Assembly (NCBI RefSeq): GCF_016595235.1
Contig: NZ_JAENHL010000006.1
Span: 1,054,001-1,118,000 of the forward strand
Source: Taklimakanibacter albus
GTDB lineage: Bacteria; Pseudomonadota; Alphaproteobacteria; Rhizobiales; Aestuariivirgaceae
Direction: 5' to 3'
Length of the DNA stretch: 64,000 bases
The translations under genes were made by a program, and so were the position numbers. Position 1 is the stretch's first letter, and the number at the start of each line of letters is the position of its first letter. Below are positions 1 through 9,812 of the stretch, piece after piece. The notes beneath the pieces were generated by a model. That model was not told the origin of the DNA, searched no databases, and saw nothing but the letters and a program-made list of their open reading frames with translations.

Positions 1-1074
1 CCGACACAGGAGCAGCCCCAGGCGGTCGAGCCGACGGGCAGCAATGAGGGACAGGGCGCCGCGCCTCTCCCCACGCCGTCGAGCGGTACGCAGGACAATT
101 CGAGCGAGCCGCTGCCTCTGCCGCTGCCCCCGCCAGGGGCGACCGACCAGCAGGGCTCGTTGCAGAACAATTCGAACCAGCAGACTGCTGCCATGGGAGC
201 CGTGGATCAAAACACGGCTCCGGCCCCGGAGCCCGCCTCGACCACCGCGGCCGATGGCGGGGCGCCGGTCCCTGGCCAACTCGCAAAGGCCACGGAACAG
301 ATTGCATCGGCACCACCGCCGGCGGCGGAGCAGGTGGTGAGTGACCCCGAAGAGCTTCCGCCCCCAGCGCAACCGGCCAAGCCTAAGCTCAAGGCTGAAA
401 AGAAGCCGGTGAAGAAGACCGCCGCCGTCGAGGATGCCGTGGATACGGGCTCCGATGGCGCCGTTGAGCCCCTCGTTCTTGTCCCTCCCGCCCAGCAGCC
501 CGTCGCGACCCAAGAGGCGCCGATCGCTCAACCCGAGCCGGCCCCGCAAGCGACCGAGAGCGCGGCGAGCGAGCAGAAATCCAAATCGTTTTTCAATAGC
601 CTCGGCAGCGGCCCGACCGGCAAGCGCAAGCTGACCGGCAAGGCCGCCGAAAATGCCGTGCGTGGCGGCGCCTCCGGCAACTGGGCGAATGCGCCGGACC
701 CGAACGCCGTTCAGGCCGACTCGTCCGGCAGCGAACCGCAGCAGATCGCCGCGATCACGCCCGCGCCGCAGCCGATCCCGGCGCCGGAACCCGAGCAGCC
801 GGTGCAGAAGGCCAAGCCGTCAGGTGGCGGCTTCACGGCCCAACTCGCCTCCTTCCGCTCCGAGGCGGAAGCCCAGGCCGAATTCGACCGGCTGCGCGCC
901 AAGCATGGCGGCGTGCTGAGCGGCTTCAATCCGCGTATCGTCAAGGCGACGGTTGCCGGCAGCTCCCGGTATCGGCTCAGCGTCGGCCCGATGGCCTCCA
1001 GGGCCCAGGCCTCCAAAGTATGTGATTCGCTCATCGCCGGCGGCGAGCGCGACTGCCTGGTGCGTGGCAACTGA
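1..1074 (+). CDS. SPOR-domain protein, C-terminal part (5' end outside window)
   Basis: The frame is open from base 1, so the start lies upstream. The visible 357 residues are a long low-complexity stretch rich in Pro, Ala, Gln and Glu, then a C-terminal domain of about 75 residues beginning FTAQLASFRSEAEAQAEF and ending with paired cysteines near the C terminus. That domain fits SPOR, which binds denuded peptidoglycan at division sites. In this family a TM helix normally precedes the Pro-rich linker; it would be outside the window. The gene sits just before scpA, as in many Rhizobiales, although the nagZ gene often found between them is absent. SPOR assignment is fairly sure; its exact role is inferred. 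Confidence 0.8.
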   Translation, partial: PTQEQPQAVEPTGSNEGQGAAPLPTPSSGTQDNSSEPLPLPLPPPGATDQQGSLQNNSNQQTAAMGAVDQNTAPAPEPASTTAADGGAPVPGQLAKATEQIASAPPPAAEQVVSDPEELPPPAQPAKPKLKAEKKPVKKTAAVEDAVDTGSDGAVEPLVLVPPAQQPVATQEAPIAQPEPAPQATESAASEQKSKSFFNSLGSGPTGKRKLTGKAAENAVRGGASGNWANAPDPNAVQADSSGSEPQQIAAITPAPQPIPAPEPEQPVQKAKPSGGGFTAQLASFRSEAEAQAEFDRLRAKHGGVLSGFNPRIVKATVAGSSRYRLSVGPMASRAQASKVCDSLIAGGERDCLVRGN

Positions 1075-1234
1075 GCCTGCCGTCAAGAAAGTGTCATCGC
1101 CAGGCCGCGTGCGGGCCGGCCTGAGCTGAAATCCAGCGATTACTCGAAAAGCTTGGAATCTGGGGATAATCTGTACTGGGGCAGGCGAATCACCTCCGCT
1201 TTTGCGACAAGCGGACGAAAGCGATTGCACGAAG

Positions 1235-2062
1235 ATGACGAGCGAAGAGAACACACCCGAAACCAAATGGCCGGACGGCGAAGGCCCGGTCCGCCAGGAG
1301 GCTGCGCCTGAGCCGGCCGCCGATGAAGAGACCTTCATCGTCGACATCCTGGGCTTCGAAGGTCCCATGGACCTGCTCTTGGACCTCGCACGCCAGCACA
1401 AGATCGACCTGTCGCAGATTTCGATGCTGGCGCTGGTCGAGCAGTATCTCGCCTTCATCGAGCAGGCGCGTCAACGCCGTCTCGAGATCGCCGCCGACTA
1501 TCTGGTCATGGCGGCATGGCTCGCTTATCTGAAGTCGCGGCTACTCCTGCCGCGCGCGCCCGGCGACGAGGAAATGCCGGCCGAGGATCTGGCTGCGCAA
1601 CTGTCGTTCCGCCTGCAGAAGCTGCAGGCCATGCGCGATGCGGCCGCCAAGCTCATGGCCCGCGACCGGTTGGGACGCGACGTGTTCGAGCGCGGCGAGC
1701 CGGAGAAGCTCGTCTTCGATACCCGCGTCGAATATACCGACAATCTCATCGACCTGCTCAAGGCCTATACCAACCGGCGCCAGAAGCTGGCCCGCCACAC
1801 CACCTATACGATCAAGCGCGTCAAAGCGTGGTCGATCAAGGATGCGCGCCAGATTCTCGAACGCCTGGTCGGCCGCATGGACAATTGGGGCAGCCTCGAT
1901 ACTTGGCTCGCCGATTATTTCGCGACGCCGGAAGGTCGCACCACGGTGATCGCCTCGAGCTTCACCGCGAGCCTCGAGCTTGCCCGCGAAGGGGTGATTG
2001 AGATCAGGCAGGACCGGGCCTTCGAGCCTATTTACATGCGCCGGCGCGCCAGCGCCGCGTAA
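1235..2062 (+). CDS. scpA: Segregation and condensation protein A (ScpA)
   Basis: ScpA is the kleisin subunit of the SMC–ScpA–ScpB complex that compacts and segregates the chromosome. The 275-residue product has the family's opening block FEGPMDLLLDLARQHKIDL (about residues 40–60), a helical middle, and a C-terminal winged-helix region ending in REGVIEIRQDRAFEPIYMRR. I chose ATG 1235; an in-frame TTG at 1202 would add 11 residues and neither has a convincing ribosome site. scpB follows after 16 bases, so the two are one operon. Length is normal for alphaproteobacteria. Confidence 0.95.
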   Translation: MTSEENTPETKWPDGEGPVRQEAAPEPAADEETFIVDILGFEGPMDLLLDLARQHKIDLSQISMLALVEQYLAFIEQARQRRLEIAADYLVMAAWLAYLKSRLLLPRAPGDEEMPAEDLAAQLSFRLQKLQAMRDAAAKLMARDRLGRDVFERGEPEKLVFDTRVEYTDNLIDLLKAYTNRRQKLARHTTYTIKRVKAWSIKDARQILERLVGRMDNWGSLDTWLADYFATPEGRTTVIASSFTASLELAREGVIEIRQDRAFEPIYMRRRASAA

Positions 2063-2078
2063 GAAGGAAGTAGAAGTC

Positions 2079-2954
2079 ATGACAAGGCCACAGCCAATTG
2101 TGAATGATGTCGAGACCGAGGAACCGGTAGTGGAGGTGGCGGAAGAGACCATGCCGGAGACGAATGATGTCGTGACGATGCATCCGCGCGCCGACCGCAG
2201 CCATCACCTGCGGATCGTCGAGGCGCTGCTGTTCGCCGCGTCCGAACCTCTGTCCACGGAGCAATTGACCGCCGCTTTGCCGGAAGGCGCCGATCTTCCC
2301 GCGCTGCTCGAGGACCTGCAGGCCAACTATGCCAATCGCGGCGTCAATCTGGTCCACGTCGCCGGGCGCTGGGCATTGCGCACCGCGAGCGATCTGAGCT
2401 TCCTCTTGCGCCGCGAGGCGGTCGAGCAGAAGCGTCTTTCCAAGGCGGCGCTCGAAACGCTGGCGATCATCGCCTATCACCAGCCGGTGACGCGCGCCGA
2501 GATCGAAGAAATCCGTGGCGTCGCCATTTCCAAGGGTACGCTCGACACGCTGCTCGAGATCGGCTGGACGCGTATGCGTGGCCGCCGCCGCACGCCCGGC
2601 CGGCCGGTCACCTACGGCACCACCGCGGCATTCCTGGGCCATTTCGGCCTGAACGAAATTGCCGATCTGCCGGGCCTGCAGGAACTGCGCGGTGCGGGCC
2701 TCCTCGACACCACCATGCCGCCGGGCTTCGATATGCCGGTGCCCAAGATGTCGGACGAACTGGCCCCGGATGAGGATCCGCTCGACGGCACCGAGGAGTC
2801 GCCGCTCGAAATGCATCTGCCGGAAGAGGACGAGGTCCTGGCGGAGGAGGGCGAGCCGTCCTTGCCCGAGCCGCTCGAGGCCGAGCTTGAGGAAAGCGAG
2901 CAGGGCGACGAGGCAGGGGACGATGAGCCCAAGCCGGAAGAACCCAATTCCTGA
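2079..2954 (+). CDS. scpB: Segregation and condensation protein B (ScpB)
   Basis: Partner of ScpA in the SMC condensin complex; a pair of winged-helix domains that dimerise. The 291-residue product has an acidic N-terminal extension of about 40 residues, the conserved core HHLRIVEALLFAASEPLS and the family signature TLAIIAYHQPVTRAEIEEIRG, then a long acidic, Pro/Glu-rich C-terminal tail (about the last 70 residues), common in alphaproteobacterial ScpB. Start ATG 2079 is preceded by AAGGAAG at 2064–2070. In this order of bacteria tatA usually follows directly; here an ABC ATPase gene lies between. Confidence 0.95.
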   Translation: MTRPQPIVNDVETEEPVVEVAEETMPETNDVVTMHPRADRSHHLRIVEALLFAASEPLSTEQLTAALPEGADLPALLEDLQANYANRGVNLVHVAGRWALRTASDLSFLLRREAVEQKRLSKAALETLAIIAYHQPVTRAEIEEIRGVAISKGTLDTLLEIGWTRMRGRRRTPGRPVTYGTTAAFLGHFGLNEIADLPGLQELRGAGLLDTTMPPGFDMPVPKMSDELAPDEDPLDGTEESPLEMHLPEEDEVLAEEGEPSLPEPLEAELEESEQGDEAGDDEPKPEEPNS

Positions 2955-3008
2955 CCGGGATAGTCGGCCTTCTTGGCCGATGCCCGGCGGATAGTGTACA
3001 CCGCCCGT

Positions 3009-4136
3009 ATGAATACGGCAGAATCCACCGAAACGGCGCGGCCGCATCATTGGGGCCCGCGCGGCACGGCGGCGGCGACGTTCGCCGGGCGGCTGACCTT
3101 CGACAATGTGAGCCTGAGCTTCGGCCCGATTCCGGCTGTCCGCAACGTCAGTTTTGATCTGAAGCCGGGTGAAATCGTCTGTCTGCTGGGCCCTTCGGGT
3201 TGCGGCAAGACGACGCTCCTGCGCATTGCGGCGGGCATCGAGCGCCCCGAGAGCGGCCGCGTGCTCATCGACGATCAGGAGATGGCCGGCAATGGCCGTT
3301 TCGTTCCGCCGGAGAAGCGCAATATCGGCCTGATGTTCCAGGATTTCGCGCTGTTCCCGCATCTCTCCATCATCGACAATGTCGCCTTCGGCCTGCGCGG
3401 CTTGAAGCGTGCCGATGCCGTGAAGGAAGCGCGCCTGGCGCTGAAACGGGTAGGGCTCGCCGACTATGAGCACGAATATCCGCACCGGCTGTCGGGCGGC
3501 GAGCAGCAGCGTGTGGCGTTGGCGCGGGCCATCGTGCCGCGCCCGCAGGTCATGTTGATGGATGAGCCATTCTCCGGCCTCGATCAGCGTCTGCGCGACA
3601 GCGTCAGGGCCGAGACCCTGGCCTTGCTCAAGGAAACCCGCGCCACCGCGATGCTGGTGACCCATGATCCGATCGAGGCGCTTGGGCTTGCCGACCGCAT
3701 TCTCCTGATGCGGCGGGGGCGCCTCATCCAGGCCGGCACGCCGGCCGAGATCTATGGCCGGCCCGCCGATGCCGAGGCAGCACGCTTCTTCTGCGACATG
3801 AACGAGCTGACCGGCCGGGTGCGCGGCGGTCTTGCCGAAACACCGGTGGGAACTTTCCCCGCGCCGGGATGCGCCGATGGCGAAGCGGTGCTGGTCATGC
3901 TGCGCCCGCAAGCTTTCGCGCTGGGGCCGTCAGGCCTCGGGCCGGAAGGATTCGTTCTGAGTTCCCGCTTCATCGGCGATGCCAGCGCGCTCACGGTCGT
4001 TTTCAAGGGGGTGGAAGCGCCGCTCGCGGTCCGCATGCCGGCCGCCTTGGCGCCGCAGCAAGGCGTCAGCACGGCCTTCACCGTCGATCCCGCCCAGGCT
4101 TTGGTCTTTACGGCCGATGGTTCCAACCCCATCTAA
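3009..4136 (+). CDS. ABC transporter ATP-binding protein, FbpC/PotA-like (orphan)
   Basis: ATPase subunit of an importer of the iron(III)/polyamine/sulfate (CUT/FbpC) class, acting at the inner face of the cytoplasmic membrane. The 375-residue product has Walker A GPSGCGKTT, Q-loop FQDFALFPHL, signature LSGGEQQRVALARA, Walker B VMLMDEPF and switch histidine VTHD, followed by a C-terminal regulatory TOBE-like region of about 120 residues. ATG 3009 was preferred over an in-frame TTG at 2973. No permease or binding protein is adjacent, so the substrate is unknown. It splits the usual scpB–tatA junction. The PotDBC-like set at 27.6–30.3 kb lacks an ATPase, but a link is only speculation. Confidence 0.85.
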   Translation: MNTAESTETARPHHWGPRGTAAATFAGRLTFDNVSLSFGPIPAVRNVSFDLKPGEIVCLLGPSGCGKTTLLRIAAGIERPESGRVLIDDQEMAGNGRFVPPEKRNIGLMFQDFALFPHLSIIDNVAFGLRGLKRADAVKEARLALKRVGLADYEHEYPHRLSGGEQQRVALARAIVPRPQVMLMDEPFSGLDQRLRDSVRAETLALLKETRATAMLVTHDPIEALGLADRILLMRRGRLIQAGTPAEIYGRPADAEAARFFCDMNELTGRVRGGLAETPVGTFPAPGCADGEAVLVMLRPQAFALGPSGLGPEGFVLSSRFIGDASALTVVFKGVEAPLAVRMPAALAPQQGVSTAFTVDPAQALVFTADGSNPI

Positions 4137-4255
4137 CAATGAGTTCATCCCCATCTCACAGATGGGCAGTTTTGTTGCGGCGCTTAACCCTTTCTGCAAT
4201 AGTGCGCGCGACGCGGGCTGGAAAGCCCTGAATAAGTTCAAGGGAGTAGCAGTAA

Positions 4256-4480
4256 ATGGGTTCGCTTTCGATTTGGCACTGGCTTCTGGTGATCCTGGTT
4301 GTCGTGCTTCTGTTCGGCCGCGGCAAGATCTCCGATCTGATGGGTGACGTCGCCAAGGGCATCAAGAGCTTCAAGAAGGGTATGGCCGACGATACGACCG
4401 AAGCCAATGCGGATGGCGACAAGACCAAGACGCTCGAGCAGTCGGCCGAGACCAAGGTCGGCGACAAGGTTCAGAGCTGA
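4256..4480 (+). CDS. tatA: Twin-arginine translocase subunit TatA
   Basis: Small single-span protein that oligomerises to form the Tat export pore for folded proteins. The 74-residue product begins with a TM helix ([16 protein letters not shown], residues 6–21), the conserved [20 protein letters not shown] hinge and amphipathic helix, then a hydrophilic tail. A purine-rich site (AAGGGAG) stands about 10 bases before ATG 4256. It opens the tatABC operon. The 119 bases upstream hold no gene. Confidence 0.96.
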   Translation: MGSLSIWHWLLVILVVVLLFGRGKISDLMGDVAKGIKSFKKGMADDTTEANADGDKTKTLEQSAETKVGDKVQS

Positions 4481-4522
4481 GCTGAGGCGCGGCTTTTTCA
4501 TTAAAAGGGCCGCAGAGCCACA

Positions 4523-4981
4523 ATGTTCGATTTCGGCATCGGCTATACCGAACTGATGGTGATCGTCCTGGTGGCGATCATCGTCATCGGGCCCAAGGAC
4601 CTCCCCAAGGTGTTGCGTGCTTTCGGCCGCACCATGCAGAAGGTGCGTGGCATGGCGCGTGAGTTCCAGGGCCATCTCGATGAGGCGATGCGCGAGGCGG
4701 GTGTCGACGACATCAAGAAAGAGCTCAACAATCTCAAGACCATGAATCCGGTCGAGGACATCAAGAAGGAGATCAATTCGATCTCCGCCACCAACCCGAT
4801 CCCGCAAGTGGCGAAAGAGCTCTCCGCCGATCTCAAGAAGCAGGATGACGACTTCAAGAAATATTTCGGCGATAACGGCGCCAAGCCCGCCGAGGCTCCG
4901 GCGGCTGCCGCTGCCGAGCCGCCCCAGGTCGAGCCTCAGGTGACGCCGGCCAAGTCCGAAACGCCGCCGGTGGTGCACTGA
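4523..4981 (+). CDS. tatB: Twin-arginine translocase subunit TatB
   Basis: TatB forms the receptor complex with TatC that recognises twin-arginine signal peptides. The 152-residue product starts MFDFGIGYTELMVIVLVAI, the N-terminal helix typical of TatB (with the Glu at residue 10), then VIGPKDLPKVLRAFGRTM and a long charged, coiled-coil-prone region, ending in an Ala/Pro/Glu-rich tail. It lies 42 bases after tatA. A nested palindromic repeat separates it from tatC. Confidence 0.96.
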   Translation: MFDFGIGYTELMVIVLVAIIVIGPKDLPKVLRAFGRTMQKVRGMAREFQGHLDEAMREAGVDDIKKELNNLKTMNPVEDIKKEINSISATNPIPQVAKELSADLKKQDDDFKKYFGDNGAKPAEAPAAAAAEPPQVEPQVTPAKSETPPVVH

Positions 4982-4996
4982 TGAGCATTAACTTAA

Positions 4997-5108
4997 CCCT
5001 CATGCTGAGGTGCGAGCGAAGCGAGCCTCGAAGCATGAACAAGGTACAAAGGTCTTGCCGTTTGCCACCCTTCGAGGCCCGGCTACGCCGGGCACCTCAG
5101 GGTGAGGG
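4997..5108. repeat. Intergenic nested-palindrome repeat, copy 1
   Basis: Two arms in inverted orientation: the left arm begins CCCTCATGCTGAGGTG and ends CCTCGAAGCATG, the right arm is its near reverse complement (CCTTCGAGG … CACCTCAGGGTGAGGG). Each arm carries its own internal hairpin: GAGCGAAGCGAGC on the left, CCCGGCTACGCCGGG on the right. The same element recurs at 19142–19254 with the two inner hairpins in swapped positions. It lies inside the tatB–tatC gap and would form a strong RNA structure in the tat mRNA. It resembles the REP/BIME-like repeats scattered between genes in alphaproteobacterial genomes. Confidence 0.85.
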
Positions 5109-5129
5109 CTGTGTGATTGGAGCCCAATC

Positions 5130-5930
5130 GTGAGCCAGGCTGATATCGACGCCTCCGAAGCCCCGCTGATGGATCATCTGATCGAGTTGCGCCGGCGGCT
5201 GATCTATTGCGTGATCGGCTTCTTCCTGGCCTTCGTGTTGAGCTTCGCCTTCTCGACCCAGATCTTCAACATTCTCGTCAAGCCGTTCGAATGGGGCACC
5301 GGCGCCTCGGCCAGACTTATCCAGACCGAGTTGCTCGGCTTCTTCATGGTGAAGCTGAAGATCGGTTTCTTCGGCGCGCTGTTCATCACCTTTCCGCTGA
5401 TCGCGATCCAGATCTATCGTTTCGTGGCGCCAGGCCTCTACAACAATGAGCGCAATGCCTTCCGGCCTTATCTCGTCGCGACGCCGATCTTCTTCCTGCT
5501 CGGCGCCTGCCTCGTCTTCTTCTTCCTCCTGCCGGTGGCGATCAAATTCTTCTACAGCCTGATCGAAGGCACGGGCGGAGACGGGCAGTTGCCGGTCGAG
5601 CTGATGCCGGATGTCAGGTCCTATCTCGATTTCGTGATGATGCTGATCCTGGCCTTCGGCCTGTGCTTCCAGCTGCCGGTCATCCTGACACTTCTGGGCC
5701 AGATCGGCGTGCTCTCTTATGACCAGCTGAGAAGCGGCCGGAAATTCGCCATCGTCGGTGTCTTCGTCGTGGCCGCTGTGCTGACCCCGCCGGACCCCAT
5801 CTCGCAGATCGCCATGGCCGTCCCGCTGATGGCGCTTTACGAGGTTTCGGTCCAAGCGGTGCGTTTCCTCGAAAAGCGCCGCGCCGCGGCGGCTGCCAAG
5901 GCAGAGGCCGAAGAGGCCAAATCGGGCTGA
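5130..5930 (+). CDS. tatC: Sec-independent protein translocase TatC
   Basis: Six-span membrane protein that binds twin-arginine signal peptides with TatB. The 266-residue product has the N-terminal signature PLMDHLIELRRRLIY, several long hydrophobic helices, the periplasmic loop after the first span, and FGLCFQLPVILTLLGQIGV in the fourth to fifth span region, ending in an Ala/Lys-rich tail. GTG 5130 is the start, with GGAG at 5119–5122. Last gene of tatABC; serS follows after 84 bases. Confidence 0.96.
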   Translation: MSQADIDASEAPLMDHLIELRRRLIYCVIGFFLAFVLSFAFSTQIFNILVKPFEWGTGASARLIQTELLGFFMVKLKIGFFGALFITFPLIAIQIYRFVAPGLYNNERNAFRPYLVATPIFFLLGACLVFFFLLPVAIKFFYSLIEGTGGDGQLPVELMPDVRSYLDFVMMLILAFGLCFQLPVILTLLGQIGVLSYDQLRSGRKFAIVGVFVVAAVLTPPDPISQIAMAVPLMALYEVSVQAVRFLEKRRAAAAAKAEAEEAKSG

Positions 5931-6014
5931 TTAGTCCTTAAATTCCTAAAAGTGGTTCAGGCTTTGCCTGAGGCGCCGGGCGCTTTATAGCATCCGGCGA
6001 CCATAGGAATCGCC

Positions 6015-7292
6015 ATGCACGACATCAAATTCATCCGCGACAACCCCGAAGCCTTCGATCAGGGGCTCGCCAAGCGCGGGCTGCCCGCCCAGGCTTCGGG
6101 TCTGATCGCCCTCGACGACACCCGCCGTGGCCTGATTGCCAGGCTCCAGGCCCTCCAGGAACGCCGCAATGCCGCTTCCAAGGAGATCGGCCAGGCGATG
6201 GGTAAGGGCGACAAGGCCAAGGCCGAGGAGATCAAGGCCGAGGTCGCCCGCATCAAGGAAGGCATGCCGGCGGAGGAGGACGCTCTCAAGGCCGCCGAGG
6301 CGAAGCTCCACGAGACGCTGGCCGCCATTCCCAATATTCCGGGTGATGACGTGCCGCTCGGCCCCGACGAGACCGCCAATGTGGAGGTCCGGCGCGTCGG
6401 CGAGCCCAGGCGCCTCAACAGCGCCAAGCAGCATTTCGAGATCGGCGAGGCCTTGGGCCTCATGGATTTCGAGACGGCCGCCAAGATTTCCGGCGCCCGC
6501 TTCGTGGTGCTCAAAGGCCAGCTTGCCCAGCTCGAGCGCGCCCTCGGCAGCTTCATGGTCGATCTCCATACGCGCGAGCATGGCTATACTGAGGTGGCGC
6601 CGCCGTTGATCGTGCGCGACGAGACCATGTTCGGCACCGCGCAATTGCCGAAATTCGCCGAGGACCAGTTCCACACCACCGATGGGCGCTGGCTCATCCC
6701 GACGGCCGAAGTGTCGCTCACCAATCTGGTGCGCGAGTCGCTGCTGGAGGAGGACGTATTGCCTCTGCGCGTGACCGCCTGGACGCCGTGCTTCCGCGCC
6801 GAGGCGGGCGCCGCGGGCCGCGACACCCGCGGCATGATCCGCCAGCATCAATTCGCCAAGGTCGAGCTCGTCTCGATCACGAGCCCTGAGCAGTCGGGTG
6901 ACGAGCATGAGCGCATGACGCGCTGTGCCGAGGAAGTGTTGAAGCGGCTCGATCTGCCGTACCGCGTCATGGCACTGTCGACCGGTGACATGGGTTTCTC
7001 GGCGCGCAAGACCTATGACCTCGAAGTATGGCTGCCCGGCCAGAACACTTATCGCGAGATCTCGTCCTGCTCCGTATGCGGAGAATTCCAGGCGCGCCGC
7101 ATGGATGCCCGCTTCAAGCCAAAGGAAGGCAAAGGTGCCCGCTTCGTCCACACGCTCAATGGCTCGGGCGTTGCGGTCGGGCGTGCCCTCATCGCGGTGC
7201 TCGAAAACTATCAGAACCCGGACGGCAGCGTGACGATCCCCGATGTGCTGCGCCCCTATATGAACAACGACACGACGATCAAGGCCAAATAA
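6015..7292 (+). CDS. serS: Seryl-tRNA synthetase
   Basis: Class II aminoacyl-tRNA synthetase charging tRNA-Ser (and tRNA-Sec where present). The 425-residue product begins [21 protein letters not shown], followed by a coiled-coil tRNA-binding arm (about residues 30–105). The catalytic core has class II motif 2 ([20 protein letters not shown]) and motif 3 ([18 protein letters not shown]). Length and order are normal. The stop codon overlaps the start of surE by one base (TAATG), so the two are coupled. Confidence 0.97.
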   Translation: MHDIKFIRDNPEAFDQGLAKRGLPAQASGLIALDDTRRGLIARLQALQERRNAASKEIGQAMGKGDKAKAEEIKAEVARIKEGMPAEEDALKAAEAKLHETLAAIPNIPGDDVPLGPDETANVEVRRVGEPRRLNSAKQHFEIGEALGLMDFETAAKISGARFVVLKGQLAQLERALGSFMVDLHTREHGYTEVAPPLIVRDETMFGTAQLPKFAEDQFHTTDGRWLIPTAEVSLTNLVRESLLEEDVLPLRVTAWTPCFRAEAGAAGRDTRGMIRQHQFAKVELVSITSPEQSGDEHERMTRCAEEVLKRLDLPYRVMALSTGDMGFSARKTYDLEVWLPGQNTYREISSCSVCGEFQARRMDARFKPKEGKGARFVHTLNGSGVAVGRALIAVLENYQNPDGSVTIPDVLRPYMNNDTTIKAK

Positions 7293-8056
7293 TGCGCATT
7301 CTTCTGACCAATGACGACGGCATCCATGCCGAAGGCCTCGAGTCGCTCGAAAAGATCGCCCGCGCGATCTCCGACGACATCTGGATCGTGGCGCCCGAAT
7401 CCGAGCAGTCGGGGGCGTCGCACTCTTTGTCGCTGTCCGACCCCTTACGCCTGCGCAAGATCGGCGAGCGGCGCTTCGCCGTGCTCGGCACCCCGACCGA
7501 CTGCGTGCTCATGGCGGCGCGCAAGGTCATGCCGGAAGTGCCGGACCTCGTGCTGTCGGGCGTCAATCGCGGCCAGAACATCGCCGACGACGTGACCTAT
7601 TCGGGCACCATCGCCGCTGCGATGGAAGGCACGACGCTGGGCATCAGGTCGATCGCGCTGTCGCAGGTGATCGGCATCCATAATCGCGATGCCCTGACCT
7701 ACGAAGTGGCGGAGCGCCACGGCGCGGCGGTGCTGAAGAAGCTGGTCGAGCTGCCTTTGGGGCCGGGCGTGCTGCTCAATATCAATTTCCCCGACTGCCG
7801 GCCCGACGAGGTGGCGGGCGTCGAGGTGACGCGCCAGGGCAAGCGCGACCAGAATCTGCTCCATATCGATGAGCGCCGCGACACGCGCGGCAAGCCTTAT
7901 TACTGGCTGGGCTTCCAGCGCGAGCGCGGCAATCCACCGGCCGGAACGGACCTGCGTGCCGTTTTCGAGAAGCGCATCTCGGTGACGCCGCTCCATATGA
8001 ATCTGACGCAGCTTGACGCCTTCGAGCCGGTACGAAAGGCGCTGGAGACGATGTGA
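7292..8056 (+). CDS. surE: 5'/3'-nucleotidase SurE
   Basis: Metal-dependent survival-protein phosphatase acting on nucleoside monophosphates. The 254-residue product starts [15 protein letters not shown], with the metal-binding Asp pair at residues 8–9, a Ser-rich loop ([10 protein letters not shown]) and the Asn of [18 protein letters not shown]. It overlaps serS by one base and pcm by four (GTGA). The surE–pcm pairing is widespread in proteobacteria and linked to stationary-phase survival. Confidence 0.96.
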   Translation: MRILLTNDDGIHAEGLESLEKIARAISDDIWIVAPESEQSGASHSLSLSDPLRLRKIGERRFAVLGTPTDCVLMAARKVMPEVPDLVLSGVNRGQNIADDVTYSGTIAAAMEGTTLGIRSIALSQVIGIHNRDALTYEVAERHGAAVLKKLVELPLGPGVLLNINFPDCRPDEVAGVEVTRQGKRDQNLLHIDERRDTRGKPYYWLGFQRERGNPPAGTDLRAVFEKRISVTPLHMNLTQLDAFEPVRKALETM

Positions 8057-8694
8057 ACGAGGACTATCGCAAGATCGAGCTGATCATGGCCCTGCGCAAC
8101 CAGGGCATCCGTGATCGGAAGATTTTGGAAACGATAGAGCGCACACCGCGCGAGATGTTCCTCGGACAACCGTTTCAGCCGATGGCCTATGCCGACCAGG
8201 CATTGCCCATCGCCTGTGGCCAGACCATCAGCCAGCCCTTCGTCGTCGCTTTCATGACCGACCGGCTGAAGCTGCACGACCGCTGCAAGGTGCTGGAAGT
8301 CGGCACCGGCTCGGGCTACCAGGCGGCGATCCTGTCGCCGCTCTGCCGCAGGGTCTATACGATCGAGCGCTATCGCACATTGGCGCTCGAGGCGGGGGAA
8401 CGCTTCAAGGCGCTCGGCCTGCACAATGTCACACAGATGGTGGGCGACGGGACCAAGGGCTGGCCGAACCAGGCGCCTTTCGATCGCATCATCGTCACCG
8501 CGGCAGCGAAGGAAGTGCCGCCTGCGTTGACCGAGCAACTCGCCATTGGCGGCATCATGATCATTCCGCTGGAAGATACACCGATGAACCAGGACCTCGT
8601 GCGCATTACCCGCAACGAACAGGGCTACGCGCAGGAGGATCTGCTGCCGGTGCGCTTCGTGCCGCTGGTCGAAGGCATTGCGCGGGAGAGCTAG
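8053..8694 (+). CDS. pcm: Protein-L-isoaspartate O-methyltransferase
   Basis: Methylates isoaspartyl residues in damaged proteins with S-adenosylmethionine, starting their repair. The 213-residue product has the substrate motif [12 protein letters not shown], the SAM-binding motif [16 protein letters not shown], and the C-terminal [12 protein letters not shown]-like block ([12 protein letters not shown]). GTG 8053 overlaps the surE stop, which fixes the start. Normal length. Confidence 0.95.
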   Translation: MNEDYRKIELIMALRNQGIRDRKILETIERTPREMFLGQPFQPMAYADQALPIACGQTISQPFVVAFMTDRLKLHDRCKVLEVGTGSGYQAAILSPLCRRVYTIERYRTLALEAGERFKALGLHNVTQMVGDGTKGWPNQAPFDRIIVTAAAKEVPPALTEQLAIGGIMIIPLEDTPMNQDLVRITRNEQGYAQEDLLPVRFVPLVEGIARES

Positions 8695-8755
8695 TGGCGA
8701 GACGTTGCAATTTCGCATAGACTGAGGCCGACGGGAGTTTTTGAGAGGGGCTTCG

Positions 8756-9766
8756 ATGCGTAAAGATTTCGCCTTGCCGCGCGGCACTGTTCATCGACTG
8801 ACGGTCGACAGCGAGGTGCTGAAGAGCAATCTCCTGGGCGATCCGACCGAGCGGATCATCGATGTCTATGTGCCGGCCGGAAAAACGGGCGAGGGCCTGC
8901 CGCTCCTCGTCGATCTCGTCGGCTTCACCGCCGGCGGTCCGGCGCACAGCAACTGGAAGAATTTCGGCGAGAATGTCCCCGAACGGCTTGATCGCTTGAT
9001 CGGCTCGGGCGCGATGCCGCCTTGTGTCGTGGCCTTCCCCGACTGCTTTACCAAGCTTGGTGGTAATCAATATATCAACTCGGTGGTGATGGGGCGCTGG
9101 GACGATTTTCTCCTGGAGGAGGCTGTACCCTTCATCGAGAGGAAATTCGGCTGCGGCGGCACCGGCCGGCGTGGCTGCTTCGGCAAGAGCTCGGGCGGCT
9201 ACGGCACCATGGCGCAAGTGATGCTCCATCCTGATTTCTGGAGCGCCGGCGCCTCGCATTCGGGTGATGTCGGCTTCGAGCTGCTGTTCTTCCCGGATTA
9301 CCCCAAAGTCCTGCGGGCGCTGGCGACGACGGACAATTCCATCCAGAAATGGCTGGAGAAATTCTTCGCAGCGCCCAAGGTCAAGGACGCCGATGTGCAT
9401 ATCCTGATGGATCTCGCCATGGCGGCGACCTATGATCCCGATCCTGGCGCCTATATGGGGGTGCGGCTCCCGGTAACGATCGACACCTGCGAGCTCATTC
9501 CGGAGCGCTGGGCGAACTACGTCAAATGGGATCCCTTGACGCTGGTCGAGAAGCACGGGAAAGGGCTGAAGAAACTGAAAGCCCTCTATATCGACTGCGG
9601 CGACATCGATCAGTACAATCTCGTCTACGGATCGCGGCGCATGCATAAGCGTCTGACCGAGCTGGGTGTGCCGCATGTTTATGAGGAATTCGCCGACGAC
9701 CACTCCGCCGTCGACTATCGGATGGATGTGAGCCTGCCGATCCTGGCCAAGGCGCTTTCAAGCTAG
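8756..9766 (+). CDS. Esterase family alpha/beta hydrolase
   Basis: The 336-residue protein looks like a cytoplasmic alpha/beta hydrolase of the esterase-D/enterochelin-esterase class: no signal peptide, a nucleophile elbow GKSSGG (Ser about residue 145), an acid in LYIDCGDIDQYN and a C-terminal His in FADDHSAVDYR. The real substrate is not evident. ATG 8756 has GAGAGGGG at 8743–8750. It stands alone after pcm, before ogt, with no pathway partner nearby. Confidence 0.8.
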   Translation: MRKDFALPRGTVHRLTVDSEVLKSNLLGDPTERIIDVYVPAGKTGEGLPLLVDLVGFTAGGPAHSNWKNFGENVPERLDRLIGSGAMPPCVVAFPDCFTKLGGNQYINSVVMGRWDDFLLEEAVPFIERKFGCGGTGRRGCFGKSSGGYGTMAQVMLHPDFWSAGASHSGDVGFELLFFPDYPKVLRALATTDNSIQKWLEKFFAAPKVKDADVHILMDLAMAATYDPDPGAYMGVRLPVTIDTCELIPERWANYVKWDPLTLVEKHGKGLKKLKALYIDCGDIDQYNLVYGSRRMHKRLTELGVPHVYEEFADDHSAVDYRMDVSLPILAKALSS

Positions 9767-9812
9767 ATCGATTTTCGGGTGGCTCAGCAGCGGAGAGGGA
9801 CTAGGTTTGGTC

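Noticed and set aside
2028-3911. Open frame of 627 codons on the minus strand opposite scpB and the ABC ATPase
   Set aside because: GC-rich codon bias on the plus strand creates it; the translation is Arg/His/Gln-rich without any domain, and both plus-strand genes are certain.
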